Origin: UBA5486 sp036744795
GTDB lineage: Bacteria; Bacillota; UBA4882; UBA10575
Reading direction: 5' to 3'
DNA: 64,000 nt
NCBI GenBank assembly: GCA_036744795.1
Contig: DAIOHK010000009.1
Coordinates: 18,160 to 82,159, forward strand
Shown: piece by piece, positions 1 through 9,728 of the stretch
How positions within the stretch are numbered: position 1 is the first letter of the stretch
Layout of the letters: the number at the start of each line of letters is the position of its first letter
Program-made: the position numbers and the translations under genes
The notes under the pieces: model-generated
Told to the model about the DNA's origin: nothing
The model's database searches: none
What the model saw: the letters and a program-made list of their open reading frames with translations, nothing else

Positions 1-1
1 C

Positions 2-97
2 GTTATTTCGGGATTAATCTTTCTTTTATTATATATTTTGGCCAGAAAATATCTTAAAGTTCGGATGGTTAAAAAGTTTGAGCAGATTATTATCTAA
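2..97 (+). CDS. C-terminal fragment of an unidentified membrane protein (cut by window edge)
   Basis: An open frame enters from the left edge and stops at TAA 95-97, giving 31 residues. The visible part is a hydrophobic stretch (GLIFLLLYILA) followed by a basic tail (RKYLKVRMVKKFEQ), which fits the last transmembrane helix and cytoplasmic tail of a membrane protein. The family cannot be told from so little sequence. It lies upstream of murI on the same strand, with about 170 bp of very AT-rich sequence between them. It could be a chance open frame, but the helix-then-basic-tail pattern argues for a real gene end. Confidence 0.45.
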   Translation, partial: VISGLIFLLLYILARKYLKVRMVKKFEQIII

Positions 98-263
98 TTG
101 CAAACTGTAGTATAGATTATTATAATCTTAAGAAATTGTATAATTCAATTATCAAAATTAATTAATGCAAAACTGTTATAGAATATTAAACCTTTGAACC
201 TGCAAATTATAGTTTTTAGAAATATTGGCAAAATAAAGAGAAACAAGTAAGAAGGTGACTTTG

Positions 264-1058
264 ATGGCGAGTGAGCCCATAGGTTTATTTGATTCCGGTA
301 TTGGTGGGCTTTCTATTATGAAAGAAATCCGTCGTCTTTTACCTGAGGAAGACCTGATCTATGTAGCTGATTCAAAATATTGTCCTTATGGGGAGAAGAC
401 TTCTGAGGAGATTATCGAACGCTCTATTTCAATTACGAAGTTTTTAATTTCAAAAGGAGTCAAGCTAATTGTTGTAGCTTGTAACACGGCTTCGATTGCT
501 GCCTTGCAAATTCTGAGAGATAATTTTGACCTTCCGTTTGTTGGTGTGGAACCTGCGGTCAAACAGGCGGCTTTACATACCAAGGATAAAAAGGTGGGTG
601 TTCTTGCAACTGAACTGACGCTTACCGGAGAAAGATTCTCTTCCTTAGTGGAGAAATTTGCAGGGGGACTTAATGTGACAAACCAACCTTGCCCCGGGCT
701 AGTAGAAAAAGTGGAGGCTGGTGAAATCGCTGGCAATGAAACCGAAGCCCTGGTTAAGGAGTATATTAAGCCGCTAAAGGCCAATGGGGTAGATGTAGTA
801 GTTCTTGGCTGTACTCATTATCCTTTTCTCCGGCCGATAGTAGAGAAGTTTGTTGGAACAGGAGTTAAAGTTATTGATACCGGTGAGCCGGTGGCAAGAC
901 AGACCCGCCGGTTATTAGCTGAAAGCTCCTTACTTGCCTCGAAGCCAGAGGGCGGAAAGGAATGGTTTTATACTTCCGGGGATCCTAAGTTGGTTGCTCC
1001 GGTGATTAGTAAGCTTTGGGGCAACTTAGGAGAGGGTATAGCCCAGATTTCGGTTTGA
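264..1058 (+). CDS. murI: glutamate racemase
   Basis: This cytoplasmic enzyme interconverts L- and D-glutamate to supply D-Glu for peptidoglycan. The two catalytic cysteines are visible: Cys73 in VACNTAS and Cys183 in LGCTHYPFL. The N-terminal DSGIGG loop (about residue 10) and the YCPYGEK segment are also typical. Length (264 aa) matches the family. The frame opens earlier at GTG 255, but AAGAAGGTG (249-257) sits correctly for ATG 264, and GTG 255 lies inside that ribosome-binding site. It appears to be monocistronic ahead of fhs, with 92 bp between them. Assignment is secure from the paired Cys motifs. Confidence 0.95.
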   Translation: MASEPIGLFDSGIGGLSIMKEIRRLLPEEDLIYVADSKYCPYGEKTSEEIIERSISITKFLISKGVKLIVVACNTASIAALQILRDNFDLPFVGVEPAVKQAALHTKDKKVGVLATELTLTGERFSSLVEKFAGGLNVTNQPCPGLVEKVEAGEIAGNETEALVKEYIKPLKANGVDVVVLGCTHYPFLRPIVEKFVGTGVKVIDTGEPVARQTRRLLAESSLLASKPEGGKEWFYTSGDPKLVAPVISKLWGNLGEGIAQISV

Positions 1059-1150
1059 TTATGTTCTATGATTAGAAGAAGTGCGGGACATGAATTGAGA
1101 CTATATAGCCATAAGAACAATAAACAAGGAAAGAAAGAGGAGGAGAAGCG

Positions 1151-2824
1151 ATGTTAAGTGATATTGAATTAGCTCAAAAAGCTAAGTTGTTACCAATCAC
1201 TAAGTTGACCGAAGAAATTGGGTTAGAGGAAAGTGAATATGAACCATATGGTAGATATAAAGCTAAAATTAACCTTGACGCACTGGAGAAACGGGAGAAT
1301 AAGCCCGATGGAAAATTAATTTATGTGACGGCTATTACTCCAACTCCGGCAGGTGAGGGAAAAACCTGTACTGCAGTAGGCCTAACTCAGGCTCTTGGCA
1401 AGCTTGGGAAAAAAGTAGCTGTTGCCTTAAGAGAACCTTCCTTAGGGCCGACTTTTGGTGTCAAGGGTGGAGCTGCCGGAGGTGGTTGTTCTCAGGTGCT
1501 TCCGATGGATGAGATTAACCTTCATTTTACAGGTGATATTCATGCAGTAACTGCTGCTCATAATCTATTGGCAGCTATGGTGGATAACCATATTTATCAG
1601 GGGAATACTCTAGGGATTGATCCTAAACAGGTGCTGTGGCAAAGAGTAATGGATATCTCAGATCGCCAGCTTAGGAGTATAATTGTTGGTTTGGGAAGAA
1701 AAAGCAATGGGGTACTCCGGGAGAGCGGTTTTGATATTACTGTAGCCTCTGAGATTATGGCTATTCTCTGCCTAGCGGAGAGTATTGAAGATTTAGAGGC
1801 CAGGCTTGGTTCGATTTTAGTGGCCTATACCTATGATGGTGCTCCGGTTTATGCCCGGGATATAAAGGCAGTAGGGGCGATGACAGTTTTATTGAAGGAA
1901 GCAATCAAGCCTAATCTAGTGCAGACGATGGAGGGACAGCCGGCCTTTATTCATGGGGGCCCGTTTGCTAATATTGCCCATGGTAACAATAGTATACTCT
2001 CAACTCGTTTAGCTTTAAAACTAGCTGATTATGTGGTTACAGAAGGTGGATTTGCTTCTGATCTAGGTGCAGAAAAGTTTTTTGATATTGTTGCACCAAA
2101 GTTTAATCTAAAACCCGATGTGGTGGTGCTGGTTGTTTCTGTGCGGGCACTTAAAAGCCATGGCGGTGAAAACTTTAAAGACCTGGATGCTACGAATCCG
2201 GAGGCTGTGAGCAGTGGTCTAAGTAATCTTGATAAACACCTTTTTAATCTCAAAGAAGTTTTTCATTTGCCGGTAGTAGTAGCAATCAATAAGTTTCCTA
2301 CAGATCATGAACAAGAAATTGATGTAGTTTTAAAATATTGTCAGGATCAAGGTGCCCCGGTGGAGTTATCTGAAGTAGTAGCTAAAGGCGGAGAAGGTGG
2401 GACTGATCTGGCGAAGACAGTATTAAAAACAATTGATCAGGGTGTAAATAACTTTTCTCCTCTTTATGGTAAAAAACATACTTTGAAAGAGAAGATTACT
2501 TTATTAGCCACCAAGATTTATGGTGCTGATGGAGTTTCTTATACCAAAGAAGCCGAGAAGGCTCTGGAGAAGATAGCTGTTCTTGGTTTTGATCATTTTC
2601 CGGTTTGTATGGCAAAAACTCAGATGTCGCTTTCAGATAATCCGGCATTAAAAGGAGCGCCTAAAGGATGGAGTTTGACAGTAAGGGATCTTAGAATTTC
2701 TGCCGGTGCTGGTTTTATTGTGGCTTTGGCTGGTAATATTTTAACCATGCCTGGTTTACCAAAATCACCGGCTGCAGAAAGAGTGGATCTTTTGCCGGAT
2801 GGAAAAATTACCGGATTATTCTAA
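1151..2824 (+). CDS. fhs: formate--tetrahydrofolate ligase
   Basis: This enzyme makes 10-formyl-THF from formate, ATP and THF. It is the entry step of the methyl branch of the Wood-Ljungdahl pathway and also supplies one-carbon units in many anaerobes. The P-loop-like TPAGEGKT lies at about residues 64-71, and the conserved GVKGGAAGGG segment follows at about residue 105. The 557 aa length is normal. A very strong ribosome-binding site (AGGAGGAG) precedes ATG 1151. folD follows 17-20 bp later, giving a clear two-gene one-carbon operon. Presence of fhs-folD alone does not prove acetogenesis, since no CO dehydrogenase genes are in the window. Confidence 0.97.
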   Translation: MLSDIELAQKAKLLPITKLTEEIGLEESEYEPYGRYKAKINLDALEKRENKPDGKLIYVTAITPTPAGEGKTCTAVGLTQALGKLGKKVAVALREPSLGPTFGVKGGAAGGGCSQVLPMDEINLHFTGDIHAVTAAHNLLAAMVDNHIYQGNTLGIDPKQVLWQRVMDISDRQLRSIIVGLGRKSNGVLRESGFDITVASEIMAILCLAESIEDLEARLGSILVAYTYDGAPVYARDIKAVGAMTVLLKEAIKPNLVQTMEGQPAFIHGGPFANIAHGNNSILSTRLALKLADYVVTEGGFASDLGAEKFFDIVAPKFNLKPDVVVLVVSVRALKSHGGENFKDLDATNPEAVSSGLSNLDKHLFNLKEVFHLPVVVAINKFPTDHEQEIDVVLKYCQDQGAPVELSEVVAKGGEGGTDLAKTVLKTIDQGVNNFSPLYGKKHTLKEKITLLATKIYGADGVSYTKEAEKALEKIAVLGFDHFPVCMAKTQMSLSDNPALKGAPKGWSLTVRDLRISAGAGFIVALAGNILTMPGLPKSPAAERVDLLPDGKITGLF

Positions 2825-2841
2825 ATGGAAGGGAGTTGAGT

Positions 2842-3696
2842 TTGTTGGAAACAAAGATTATTAGTGGTAAAGCGGTAGCAAGCAGGGTAAAAAATGAACT
2901 CCGGATTGAAGTAGAGAAACTTAAGGAAGAGGGAATAGTACCCGGCTTAGTAGTAGTATTAGTGGGAGAAGATCCGGCTTCATTAATATATGTACGGAAT
3001 AAGGAAAGAACCTGTAAAGAGTTGGGTATTAATTCCTGGGTGGAGCGTTTACCAGCAACTATAGAAAAAGATGAGTTACTGCAATTAATTAAGAAACTTA
3101 ATGCTGATCCTAAAGTCAATGGAATGTTAGTACAACTTCCCCTGCCTAAACATTTTCCGGAAGAGGAAGTCACGAATCTAATCAGTCCGGAAAAGGATGT
3201 TGATGGATTTCATCCGGTAAATCTTGGCCGCTTAATGAGGGGGCAAGAGGGAGCCCTGCCATGTACTCCGGCTGGTGTTATGGAATTGATTAGAGAGAGT
3301 GGAGTGGAGATTGCCGGAAAAGAATGTGTAGTAGTAGGAAGAAGTAATATTGTGGGAAAACCGATGTTTCATTTATTATTAAAAGAACATGGTACAGTTA
3401 CCGTCTGTCACTCTAGAACAAGAAATCTGGGCGAGATCTGCCGACGGGCTGATATTCTAGTGGTAGCTGTTGGCAAGCCCGGTCTGATTAATGGTGAAAT
3501 GATTAAACCGGGTGCTGTGGTGATTGATGTAGGAATGAACCGCTTAGAATCAGGGAAGGTAGTTGGTGATGTGGATTATGATTCTGCTCTTAAGGTAGCT
3601 GGGGCAATTACTCCGGTTCCGGGTGGAGTGGGACCAATGACGATTGCGATGTTAATGAAGAACACTGTAAAGGCAGCGATCGCACAGAACCGCTAG
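2842..3696 (+). CDS. folD: bifunctional methylene-THF dehydrogenase / methenyl-THF cyclohydrolase
   Basis: FolD interconverts 5,10-methylene-, 5,10-methenyl- and 10-formyl-THF, working directly with Fhs upstream. Visible motifs are YVRNKERTCKELGI with the catalytic Tyr/Lys pair, VVVGRSNIVGKPM of the nucleotide-binding fold, and the C-terminal PVPGGVGPMTIAML signature. The frame opens at TTG 2836, but AAGGGAG (2829-2835) is spaced for TTG 2842 (or TTG 2845), so the start is placed there; no ATG is available. Product is about 284 aa, normal for FolD. A terminator hairpin lies about 85 bp downstream, closing the fhs-folD unit. Confidence 0.95.
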   Translation: MLETKIISGKAVASRVKNELRIEVEKLKEEGIVPGLVVVLVGEDPASLIYVRNKERTCKELGINSWVERLPATIEKDELLQLIKKLNADPKVNGMLVQLPLPKHFPEEEVTNLISPEKDVDGFHPVNLGRLMRGQEGALPCTPAGVMELIRESGVEIAGKECVVVGRSNIVGKPMFHLLLKEHGTVTVCHSRTRNLGEICRRADILVVAVGKPGLINGEMIKPGAVVIDVGMNRLESGKVVGDVDYDSALKVAGAITPVPGGVGPMTIAMLMKNTVKAAIAQNR

Positions 3697-3781
3697 GATT
3701 TATATGATTGATGCCTAAAAAGTTATGTAATTACCTCAAGTAAATAATAACTTAATGCTATATTGCGATGTACTTTAAAGA

Positions 3782-3815
3782 AGACCGGTTAAATGTAACC
3801 GGTTTTCTTTTTTGT
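3782..3815 (+). terminator. Rho-independent terminator after folD
   Basis: ACCGGTT and AACCGGT form a perfect 7-bp stem around a short AAATGT loop, followed by a T-rich run (TTTCTTTTTT). It ends the fhs-folD transcript before the DegV gene. Confidence 0.8.
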
Positions 3816-3930
3816 AACTTTTTTTAATTGAAGTACGTCTAAGTATTTGAAATCATTTTCTATTCATATCTTTAATAAATAATAAAATGAATAAGATGTG
3901 AATAATAAAGAAGCAATGGAGGAATTATTT

Positions 3931-4776
3931 ATGAAAATAGCGATTGTTACCGATAGTACGGCTGATTTACCCCAGGATTTAGTGGAAGAATTTAATATTG
4001 AAGTAATACCTTTACAGGTTATTATTGATGGATGCGAATTTCGTGATGGGCTTGATCTAAGTAGAACTGAATTTTACGAAAGAATAACCGCTCCGGGTAG
4101 CCATCTTCCATCCACCTCTCAACCATCACCAGGTGTTTTTATAGAAACCTATAATCGATTACTGGAAGAGGCTGATGCTATTATTTCCATTCATATATCA
4201 AATAAACTGTCTGGAACAGTACAAACAGCACAATTGGCCAGTGAAACGTTTCCGGGTAAAATAAGAGTGATTGATTCCCTATCTACCTCAATGGGTTTAG
4301 GTAGTTTAGTATTGGAAGCTGCCCGTGGATTAAAACGTGGTATGAACCTGGATCAGGTAGTAGAAATGGTCCATTCTTTACGTGAAAAGATTAGTTTTTT
4401 TGTGCTTCTCGATACTTTGAAGTTTGTTCGTCACGGGGGAAGAGTAAATAGTGTGCAACTTTTTTTAGGATCGGTCCTTAAAATTAAACCACTTTTAAGG
4501 ATTAGGCATGGAGAGGTAGAGGCAGCTGGAAAAGCACGGAATAAAAAAGAAGCGGTTACACTTCTTATAGAAAAGTTTAAGGAGCAGCTTGGAACGGAAA
4601 CCAAATCGATAATTTCTGTTATTCATACAAAGGCGGAAACCGAAGCCTTAAAATTAAAGGCTATCATTGAGGAGACTTTCAAAAACGCTGAAGTCATTTT
4701 AAATCAAGCCGGGCCTACTATTGGTAGCCATGCCGGACCAGGAGCGTTAGCTCTGATTTCCCTGCCAATAAATTAA
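3931..4776 (+). CDS. DegV family fatty-acid-binding protein
   Basis: DegV/FakB-type proteins bind a long-chain fatty acid; in FakAB systems the bound fatty acid is phosphorylated by a FakA kinase for phospholipid synthesis. The sequence begins MKIAIVTDSTADLP, has SHLPSTSQPSPG near residue 60, and ISIHISNKLSGT near residue 90, all DegV hallmarks. The frame extends back to GTG 3898, but a GGAGG site 8 nt ahead of ATG 3931 fixes the start, giving 281 aa. It lies just upstream of plsY, another phospholipid gene, which fits a lipid role, although no fakA is seen here. The exact ligand cannot be predicted. Confidence 0.88.
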   Translation: MKIAIVTDSTADLPQDLVEEFNIEVIPLQVIIDGCEFRDGLDLSRTEFYERITAPGSHLPSTSQPSPGVFIETYNRLLEEADAIISIHISNKLSGTVQTAQLASETFPGKIRVIDSLSTSMGLGSLVLEAARGLKRGMNLDQVVEMVHSLREKISFFVLLDTLKFVRHGGRVNSVQLFLGSVLKIKPLLRIRHGEVEAAGKARNKKEAVTLLIEKFKEQLGTETKSIISVIHTKAETEALKLKAIIEETFKNAEVILNQAGPTIGSHAGPGALALISLPIN

Positions 4777-4836
4777 GATGATATTTTTGTCCGGGGAATA
4801 CAAAGTGAGACAATTTCTTCAAAGGGGATTTTTAAA

Positions 4837-5433
4837 ATGCTTATTAAATTTGCAATTCTTTTACTTTCATATTTGATTGGTTCTATTCCTTTTACCTATA
4901 TAATGGGCCGGCTCATGGGAGAAAGGGATTTATCCAGGTTAGGTAGTGGAAATCTGGGAGGTACAAATGCGATTCGGGTCTTGGGTTGGGGTCCGGGAAT
5001 AATTGCTGGCCTTTTGGATGTGGCAAAAGGAACAACAGCTTTATGGTTAGCTGATTTGCTGGGAGGATCTGTTGAAATTACATCTTTAGCAGCTTTAGCG
5101 GTTACATTCGGACATAATTGGTCGGTGTTTTTTCGTGGTAAAAAGGGAGGTAAAGGGATTTCTACGACTATTGGCAGTTTTTTGTATTTAAATCCTCTGG
5201 TTTTACTGGTTTCTTTTAGCATTGCCCTTGAAATTGTTTTTCTTTCCCGTCTAGTTTCTCTTGGCTCTTTAATCTTAGTTTCACTGGTTCCATTGGGTTT
5301 ATTTATCGTAGGAGAAGATTCATTAACTATATTTGTTTCTTTTCTTTTAGCGGTTATTGCTTTCTATCGCCACCGGGGGAATATTAAACGGCTGCGAGCT
5401 GGGGTAGAGCGAAGGATTGGTGAGAAAAATTAA
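4837..5433 (+). CDS. plsY: acyl-phosphate:glycerol-3-phosphate acyltransferase
   Basis: PlsY is an integral membrane enzyme that transfers an acyl group from acyl-phosphate to glycerol-3-phosphate, the first committed step of phospholipid synthesis in most Gram-positive bacteria. The three conserved loops are visible: LGSGNLGGTNAIR (about residue 35), GHNWSVFFRGKKGGKG (about residue 90) and a C-terminal YRHRGNIKRL segment. Several hydrophobic helices separate them. Length (198 aa) is typical. AAAGGGGAT precedes ATG 4837. The neighbouring DegV protein may hand over fatty acids to the same pathway; that link is inference. Confidence 0.95.
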   Translation: MLIKFAILLLSYLIGSIPFTYIMGRLMGERDLSRLGSGNLGGTNAIRVLGWGPGIIAGLLDVAKGTTALWLADLLGGSVEITSLAALAVTFGHNWSVFFRGKKGGKGISTTIGSFLYLNPLVLLVSFSIALEIVFLSRLVSLGSLILVSLVPLGLFIVGEDSLTIFVSFLLAVIAFYRHRGNIKRLRAGVERRIGEKN

Positions 5434-5576
5434 GAAAAGGAACAAATAGTTTACTGAATTATATAAAAACAAAGAGTATTTTAAGAAGGAAAAACGGGGA
5501 ACATAACGAATAAAATTCTAGTTGTTTACTTTTTTGTACTGTTAATGTATAAAGGATTAAAGAATGGAGGGCAAGA

Positions 5577-8282
5577 ATGACAAAACAAGTCTATTTTTTT
5601 GGGAAAGGAATGGCTGATGGAAAAGCCGAAATGAGGAACCTGCTTGGAGGTAAAGGAGCAAATTTAGCTGAAATGACTAATCTGGGGATTCCGGTCCCTG
5701 CGGGTTTCACTATTACTACTGAGGTCTGTACGGCCTATTTTCAAAGCGGAAACAGATGGCCGGAGGGTTTGGAAGAGGAAATTAAAGAAAATCTGGAAAA
5801 AGTCGAAGAGTTTATGGGAAAACGTTTTGGAGATCCCGCTAATCCCTTGCTATTATCTGTTCGTTCCGGCGCACGCGTATCCATGCCGGGGATGATGGAT
5901 ACGATATTAAATCTTGGTTTAAATGATACAACAGTGCAGGGCTTAATTAAATTCTCCGGGAATGAACAGTTTGCTTATGATAGTTACAGACGTTTTGTTC
6001 AAATGTATAGCAATGTTGTTTTAGGATTGGATTACAATTATTTTGAAGAGATTTTAGACAGAAAGAAAAAGGAAAAAGGCGTTACACTTGATAATGAATT
6101 AGATGCAGATGATCTTAAAGCGATTGTCGTGGAATACAAAGAGATGGTTAGAAACAGGTTAAATGTGGAATTCCCTACTGATCCGTGGGATCAATTACGG
6201 GGTGCTATTAATGCTGTTTTTTCCTCATGGATGAACCCACGGGCTATTACATACCGGAAATTAAACAAAATTTCTGAAGACTGGGGTACAGCAGTTAATG
6301 TTCAGTCGATGGTTTATGGAAACCTTGGTAATACCTCTGCTACTGGGGTAGCATTTACCAGGAACCCTTCTACTGGAGAGAATAAATTTTACGGCGAATT
6401 TCTTATTAATGCCCAGGGCGAAGATGTGGTAGCCGGGATTAGAACCCCACAGCAGATTAGCCTTGAAGCTTCTAGAGAATGGGCTGCAGACAATGGAATC
6501 TCTGAGGAGGAGCGGAAAGAGAAGTACCCTTCATTAGAAGAGTATTTACCAGAATGCTATAATCAACTGGTCGAGATCCGTACTATTCTTGAAAAACATT
6601 ATAAGGATATGCAGGATATTGAGTTTACGATCCAGGATCGGAATCTTTATATGCTTCAAACCAGGAATGGTAAACGAACCGGTCCAGCAGCAATTAAGAT
6701 TGCAGTTGATTTAGTGGAAGAGGGTTTTATTGATGAGAAAACCGCTCTCTTACGCGTTGAACCGTTGCAGCTAGATCAACTTTTACACCCCATGATTGAT
6801 CCTAAAGCAAAGGTAGAAAAGATTGCTAAGGGTTTACCAGCCAGTCCAGGTGCTGCTGTTGGACAGGTGGTTTTTTCAGCAGAGGATGCGGAAAAATGGG
6901 CTGCGGAGGATAAAAAAATCATTTTAATGCGGACGGAGACTTCTCCCGAAGATATCGGTGGGATGAATGTTGCACAGGGTATTCTTACTTCACGTGGTGG
7001 AATGACTTCTCACGCTGCGGTTGTAGCTCGTGGTATGGGTAAATGTTGTGTGGCTGGATGCGGCGAAGCTGTAGTTAATGAGCAACGCAAAGTTGTGGTT
7101 ATTAATGGAAATCAAATTAAAGAAGGAGATTGGCTTACCTTAAATGGTTCGACTGGGGATGTTATTCTTGGCCAGGCTCCACTTGTTGAACCTGAGATTT
7201 CTGGTAGCTTCGAGACCTTAATGGCATGGGCTGACAAATACCGGTATCTAAAAATAAGGACAAATGCCGATACTCCTCATGATGCCAAAGTTGCTAGAGA
7301 TTTTGGTGCAGAAGGAATTGGATTGTGCCGTACAGAGCATATGTTCTTTGGCCCCGAGCACGAACGGATTATGGCGGTCCGGGAGATGATTTTGGCAGAT
7401 AATACTGAAGCGCGAAAGAAAGCTTTAAATAAGATCCTTCCTTTCCAAAAGAGAGATTTCATCGGGATCTTTGAAGCAATGAAGAATCTACCGGTTACGA
7501 TTCGTCTACTTGATCCTCCTCTTCATGAATTCTTACCTCATGATATGAAAGGCCAAGAGGAAATGGCTAAAGAGATGGGAATTCCTGTTGACAGGATTAT
7601 TGAGAAGGTACAGGCACTTGCGGAGTTCAATCCGATGCTCGGGTTCCGCGGTTGCCGTTTGGGCGTAGTTTTCCCAGAGATCTTCCAGACTCAGGTGCGA
7701 GCTATCTTTGAAGCTGCTTGCGAATTATCAAAACAAGGCCAGACGATTGTACCGGAAGTGATGATTCCTTTAGTTGGTACTACCGGAGAGATGAAGATGA
7801 TAAAAGATTATTGCATCGCTGTTGCCAAGCAAGTTATGTCTGAAGAAGGGGTAGAATTAAAGTATCAGATTGGTACCATGATTGAGATTCCACGGGCTGC
7901 TCTGATTGCGGATAAGATTGCGGAAGATGCAGAATTTTTCTCGTTTGGTACTAATGATCTGACCCAGATGACCTTTGGATATAGCCGGGATGATGCGGGG
8001 CGGTTTTTACCAAGCTATATTGATCAGAAAATTCTTAAGGATGATGTTTTCCAAAGCTTTGATCAAGAAGGTGTTGGTCAGTTAGTTGAGATTGGAATCA
8101 CCAGGGGACGTTCAACCAAGCCAGATCTGAAAATTGGAATCTGTGGCGAACATGGAGGCGATCCCGCTTCAATTGTCTTCTGCCACAATGTTGGGATGAA
8201 TTATGTTTCCTGTTCCCCCTATCGTGTCCCGATTGCCAGATTAGCAGCTGCACAGGCAGAGATTAATAACCCGCGACGTTAA
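5577..8282 (+). CDS. ppdK: pyruvate, phosphate dikinase
   Basis: PPDK reversibly converts pyruvate, ATP and phosphate to phosphoenolpyruvate, AMP and pyrophosphate. In anaerobes it can run in either the glycolytic or the gluconeogenic direction. Domains in order: N-terminal ATP-grasp (GGKGANLAEM near residue 25; LSVRSGARVSMPGMMDT near 100), central phosphohistidine domain with GGMTSHAAVVARGMGK carrying the catalytic His (about residue 475), and C-terminal TIM-barrel PEP/pyruvate domain (GLCRTEHMFF; FGTNDLTQMTFGYSRDD; catalytic Cys in KIGICGEHGGDP). Length 901 aa is within the family range. GGAGG precedes ATG 5577. It appears to be transcribed alone. Confidence 0.97.
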   Translation: MTKQVYFFGKGMADGKAEMRNLLGGKGANLAEMTNLGIPVPAGFTITTEVCTAYFQSGNRWPEGLEEEIKENLEKVEEFMGKRFGDPANPLLLSVRSGARVSMPGMMDTILNLGLNDTTVQGLIKFSGNEQFAYDSYRRFVQMYSNVVLGLDYNYFEEILDRKKKEKGVTLDNELDADDLKAIVVEYKEMVRNRLNVEFPTDPWDQLRGAINAVFSSWMNPRAITYRKLNKISEDWGTAVNVQSMVYGNLGNTSATGVAFTRNPSTGENKFYGEFLINAQGEDVVAGIRTPQQISLEASREWAADNGISEEERKEKYPSLEEYLPECYNQLVEIRTILEKHYKDMQDIEFTIQDRNLYMLQTRNGKRTGPAAIKIAVDLVEEGFIDEKTALLRVEPLQLDQLLHPMIDPKAKVEKIAKGLPASPGAAVGQVVFSAEDAEKWAAEDKKIILMRTETSPEDIGGMNVAQGILTSRGGMTSHAAVVARGMGKCCVAGCGEAVVNEQRKVVVINGNQIKEGDWLTLNGSTGDVILGQAPLVEPEISGSFETLMAWADKYRYLKIRTNADTPHDAKVARDFGAEGIGLCRTEHMFFGPEHERIMAVREMILADNTEARKKALNKILPFQKRDFIGIFEAMKNLPVTIRLLDPPLHEFLPHDMKGQEEMAKEMGIPVDRIIEKVQALAEFNPMLGFRGCRLGVVFPEIFQTQVRAIFEAACELSKQGQTIVPEVMIPLVGTTGEMKMIKDYCIAVAKQVMSEEGVELKYQIGTMIEIPRAALIADKIAEDAEFFSFGTNDLTQMTFGYSRDDAGRFLPSYIDQKILKDDVFQSFDQEGVGQLVEIGITRGRSTKPDLKIGICGEHGGDPASIVFCHNVGMNYVSCSPYRVPIARLAAAQAEINNPRR

Positions 8283-8322
8283 ACTATAAAGGTTAAAAGT
8301 TAGGTAATACTCTTAAATGAGA

Positions 8323-8354
8323 AAAGGCTGAGGTACCAAGTGTGCCTTAGCCTT
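8323..8354 (+). terminator. hairpin after ppdK, possible terminator
   Basis: AAGGCT-AGG and CCT-AGCCTT arms can pair, with a single unpaired base on each side. The tail after it (AAATATTTTAAT) has only a weak T-run, so termination is plausible but not convincing. The rest of the 288-bp gap to the next gene (8283-8570) shows nothing else that is recognisable. Confidence 0.4.
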
Positions 8355-8570
8355 AAATATTTTAATAATGAATAGGAGTAACAAGATCCTCCTGTTGGCT
8401 TTTTCCCCAACCCCTAATGGGGATTGTAATCGATACAACATTTTCTAAAGAAAAAGTTGGGAAGATATTCTTAGCGAAAAGTGAGGTACTAATTGGGTTA
8501 AAATATGATTAATCTTTAGGTTAAGGCAGGATTTAATAAAAAATTATGAAATTAGGATAAGGCGGGAAAG

Positions 8571-9677
8571 ATGTTTAGCATTCAGCAAGGGTGTGTAAAA
8601 GAAATTATTTGTAATTTCCCTGGTTATCAGGAAATGGTTGTGATTATCAATGGAGAGGAAACTAAAGCGATCGCCTATCCGGATTTAACCGGAGAAGTCC
8701 GCTGCCAAGATCAGGTATGGCTAAATACGACAGCGGTTGAACTAAAGCTGGGTACCGGAGGTTATCATTTTGTGATGGGTATTATAGGACGGGAGAAACG
8801 GGAATATACTCATACCGGGCATATCATGAAACTCCGGTATACTCCCTGGCAGTTTCCGGTCTTGGCTGTTGAAGAAGAAGATTCTCCCGATCACGAGCGG
8901 ATTAAGGATTTTTCTTCTCTTCAGGGAACTCCGGTAATTGTAGGAACCCTTCATAGTATGGTGGCGCCGGCGTTACTCCTGTACCATCTAAAACTTCCAA
9001 AACATCGTGTAGTCTATATTATGACGGATGGTGCTGCACTACCGATTAAACTTAGCCATTTAGTCCGTAAATTAAAAGAAAAAGGATTAATCACCCAAAC
9101 AATCACTTGTGGACATGCTTTTGGTGGAGATTTGGAAGCTGTTAATTTATACTCGGCTCTGGCTGCAGCTAAAATGGTGGGGAAAGCCGATTTAATCATT
9201 GTGGCGATGGGACCTGGGATTGTAGGAACCGGAACCAGGTATGGCTTTTCCGGAGTGGAACAGGCTTATATCTTGGAGGCAGTAGAAAGATTGGAAGGTA
9301 TTCCGATTGCTATCCCAAGAATTAGTTTTGCTGATCCTCGTGCTCGGCATCACGGATTGAGTCACCATAGTCAGACGATTTTAGGACAGCTTACTTATGC
9401 TACTGCTCATATTGGATTCCCCCAGTGGAATGATGAAAGAGCCCAATTCATCGCTTCTCAGATTAAAACAGATAATCTCTTGAAACATTATTGGTATCAG
9501 ATTAATCTTCCGGCACTTGGTGAGCTGATGGAAGAACATGATTTACCAGTGAAAACCATGGGTCGCTCCTATGACGAGGATCCGGCTTTCTTTGATACGG
9601 CGGCAGCAGCTGGTATTCTGGCAACCGCGTTTTCTCTTGGAAAAGCAGATGAATTGCCTTTGCTGAACGGGGTTTAG
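8571..9677 (+). CDS. DUF3866 family protein
   Basis: This 368 aa protein matches the DUF3866 pattern known from Clostridia: an N-terminal small beta-rich part (residues 1-90, with VWLNTTAVELKLGTGGYHFV) followed by a larger alpha/beta part with repeated Gly-rich turns (IIVAMGPGIVGTGTRYGF near residue 205) and a conserved DPRARHHGLSHHS stretch (about residue 252). The function is unknown. In many spore-formers this gene sits beside a Nudix hydrolase, spoIIM and xerD, exactly as here. The dense His cluster suggests metal or nucleotide chemistry, but that is only inference. No signal peptide or membrane segment is seen. Confidence 0.85.
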   Translation: MFSIQQGCVKEIICNFPGYQEMVVIINGEETKAIAYPDLTGEVRCQDQVWLNTTAVELKLGTGGYHFVMGIIGREKREYTHTGHIMKLRYTPWQFPVLAVEEEDSPDHERIKDFSSLQGTPVIVGTLHSMVAPALLLYHLKLPKHRVVYIMTDGAALPIKLSHLVRKLKEKGLITQTITCGHAFGGDLEAVNLYSALAAAKMVGKADLIIVAMGPGIVGTGTRYGFSGVEQAYILEAVERLEGIPIAIPRISFADPRARHHGLSHHSQTILGQLTYATAHIGFPQWNDERAQFIASQIKTDNLLKHYWYQINLPALGELMEEHDLPVKTMGRSYDEDPAFFDTAAAAGILATAFSLGKADELPLLNGV

Positions 9678-9728
9678 TAGCGCATACTTTTACTTTTTTA
9701 CAAATATTATTCTGGAAGGAAAATAGAT

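Noticed and set aside
1151..3696. Claim of full acetogenic (Wood-Ljungdahl) metabolism
   Set aside because: fhs and folD are also used for ordinary one-carbon supply, and no acs/cdh or metF genes are in the window.
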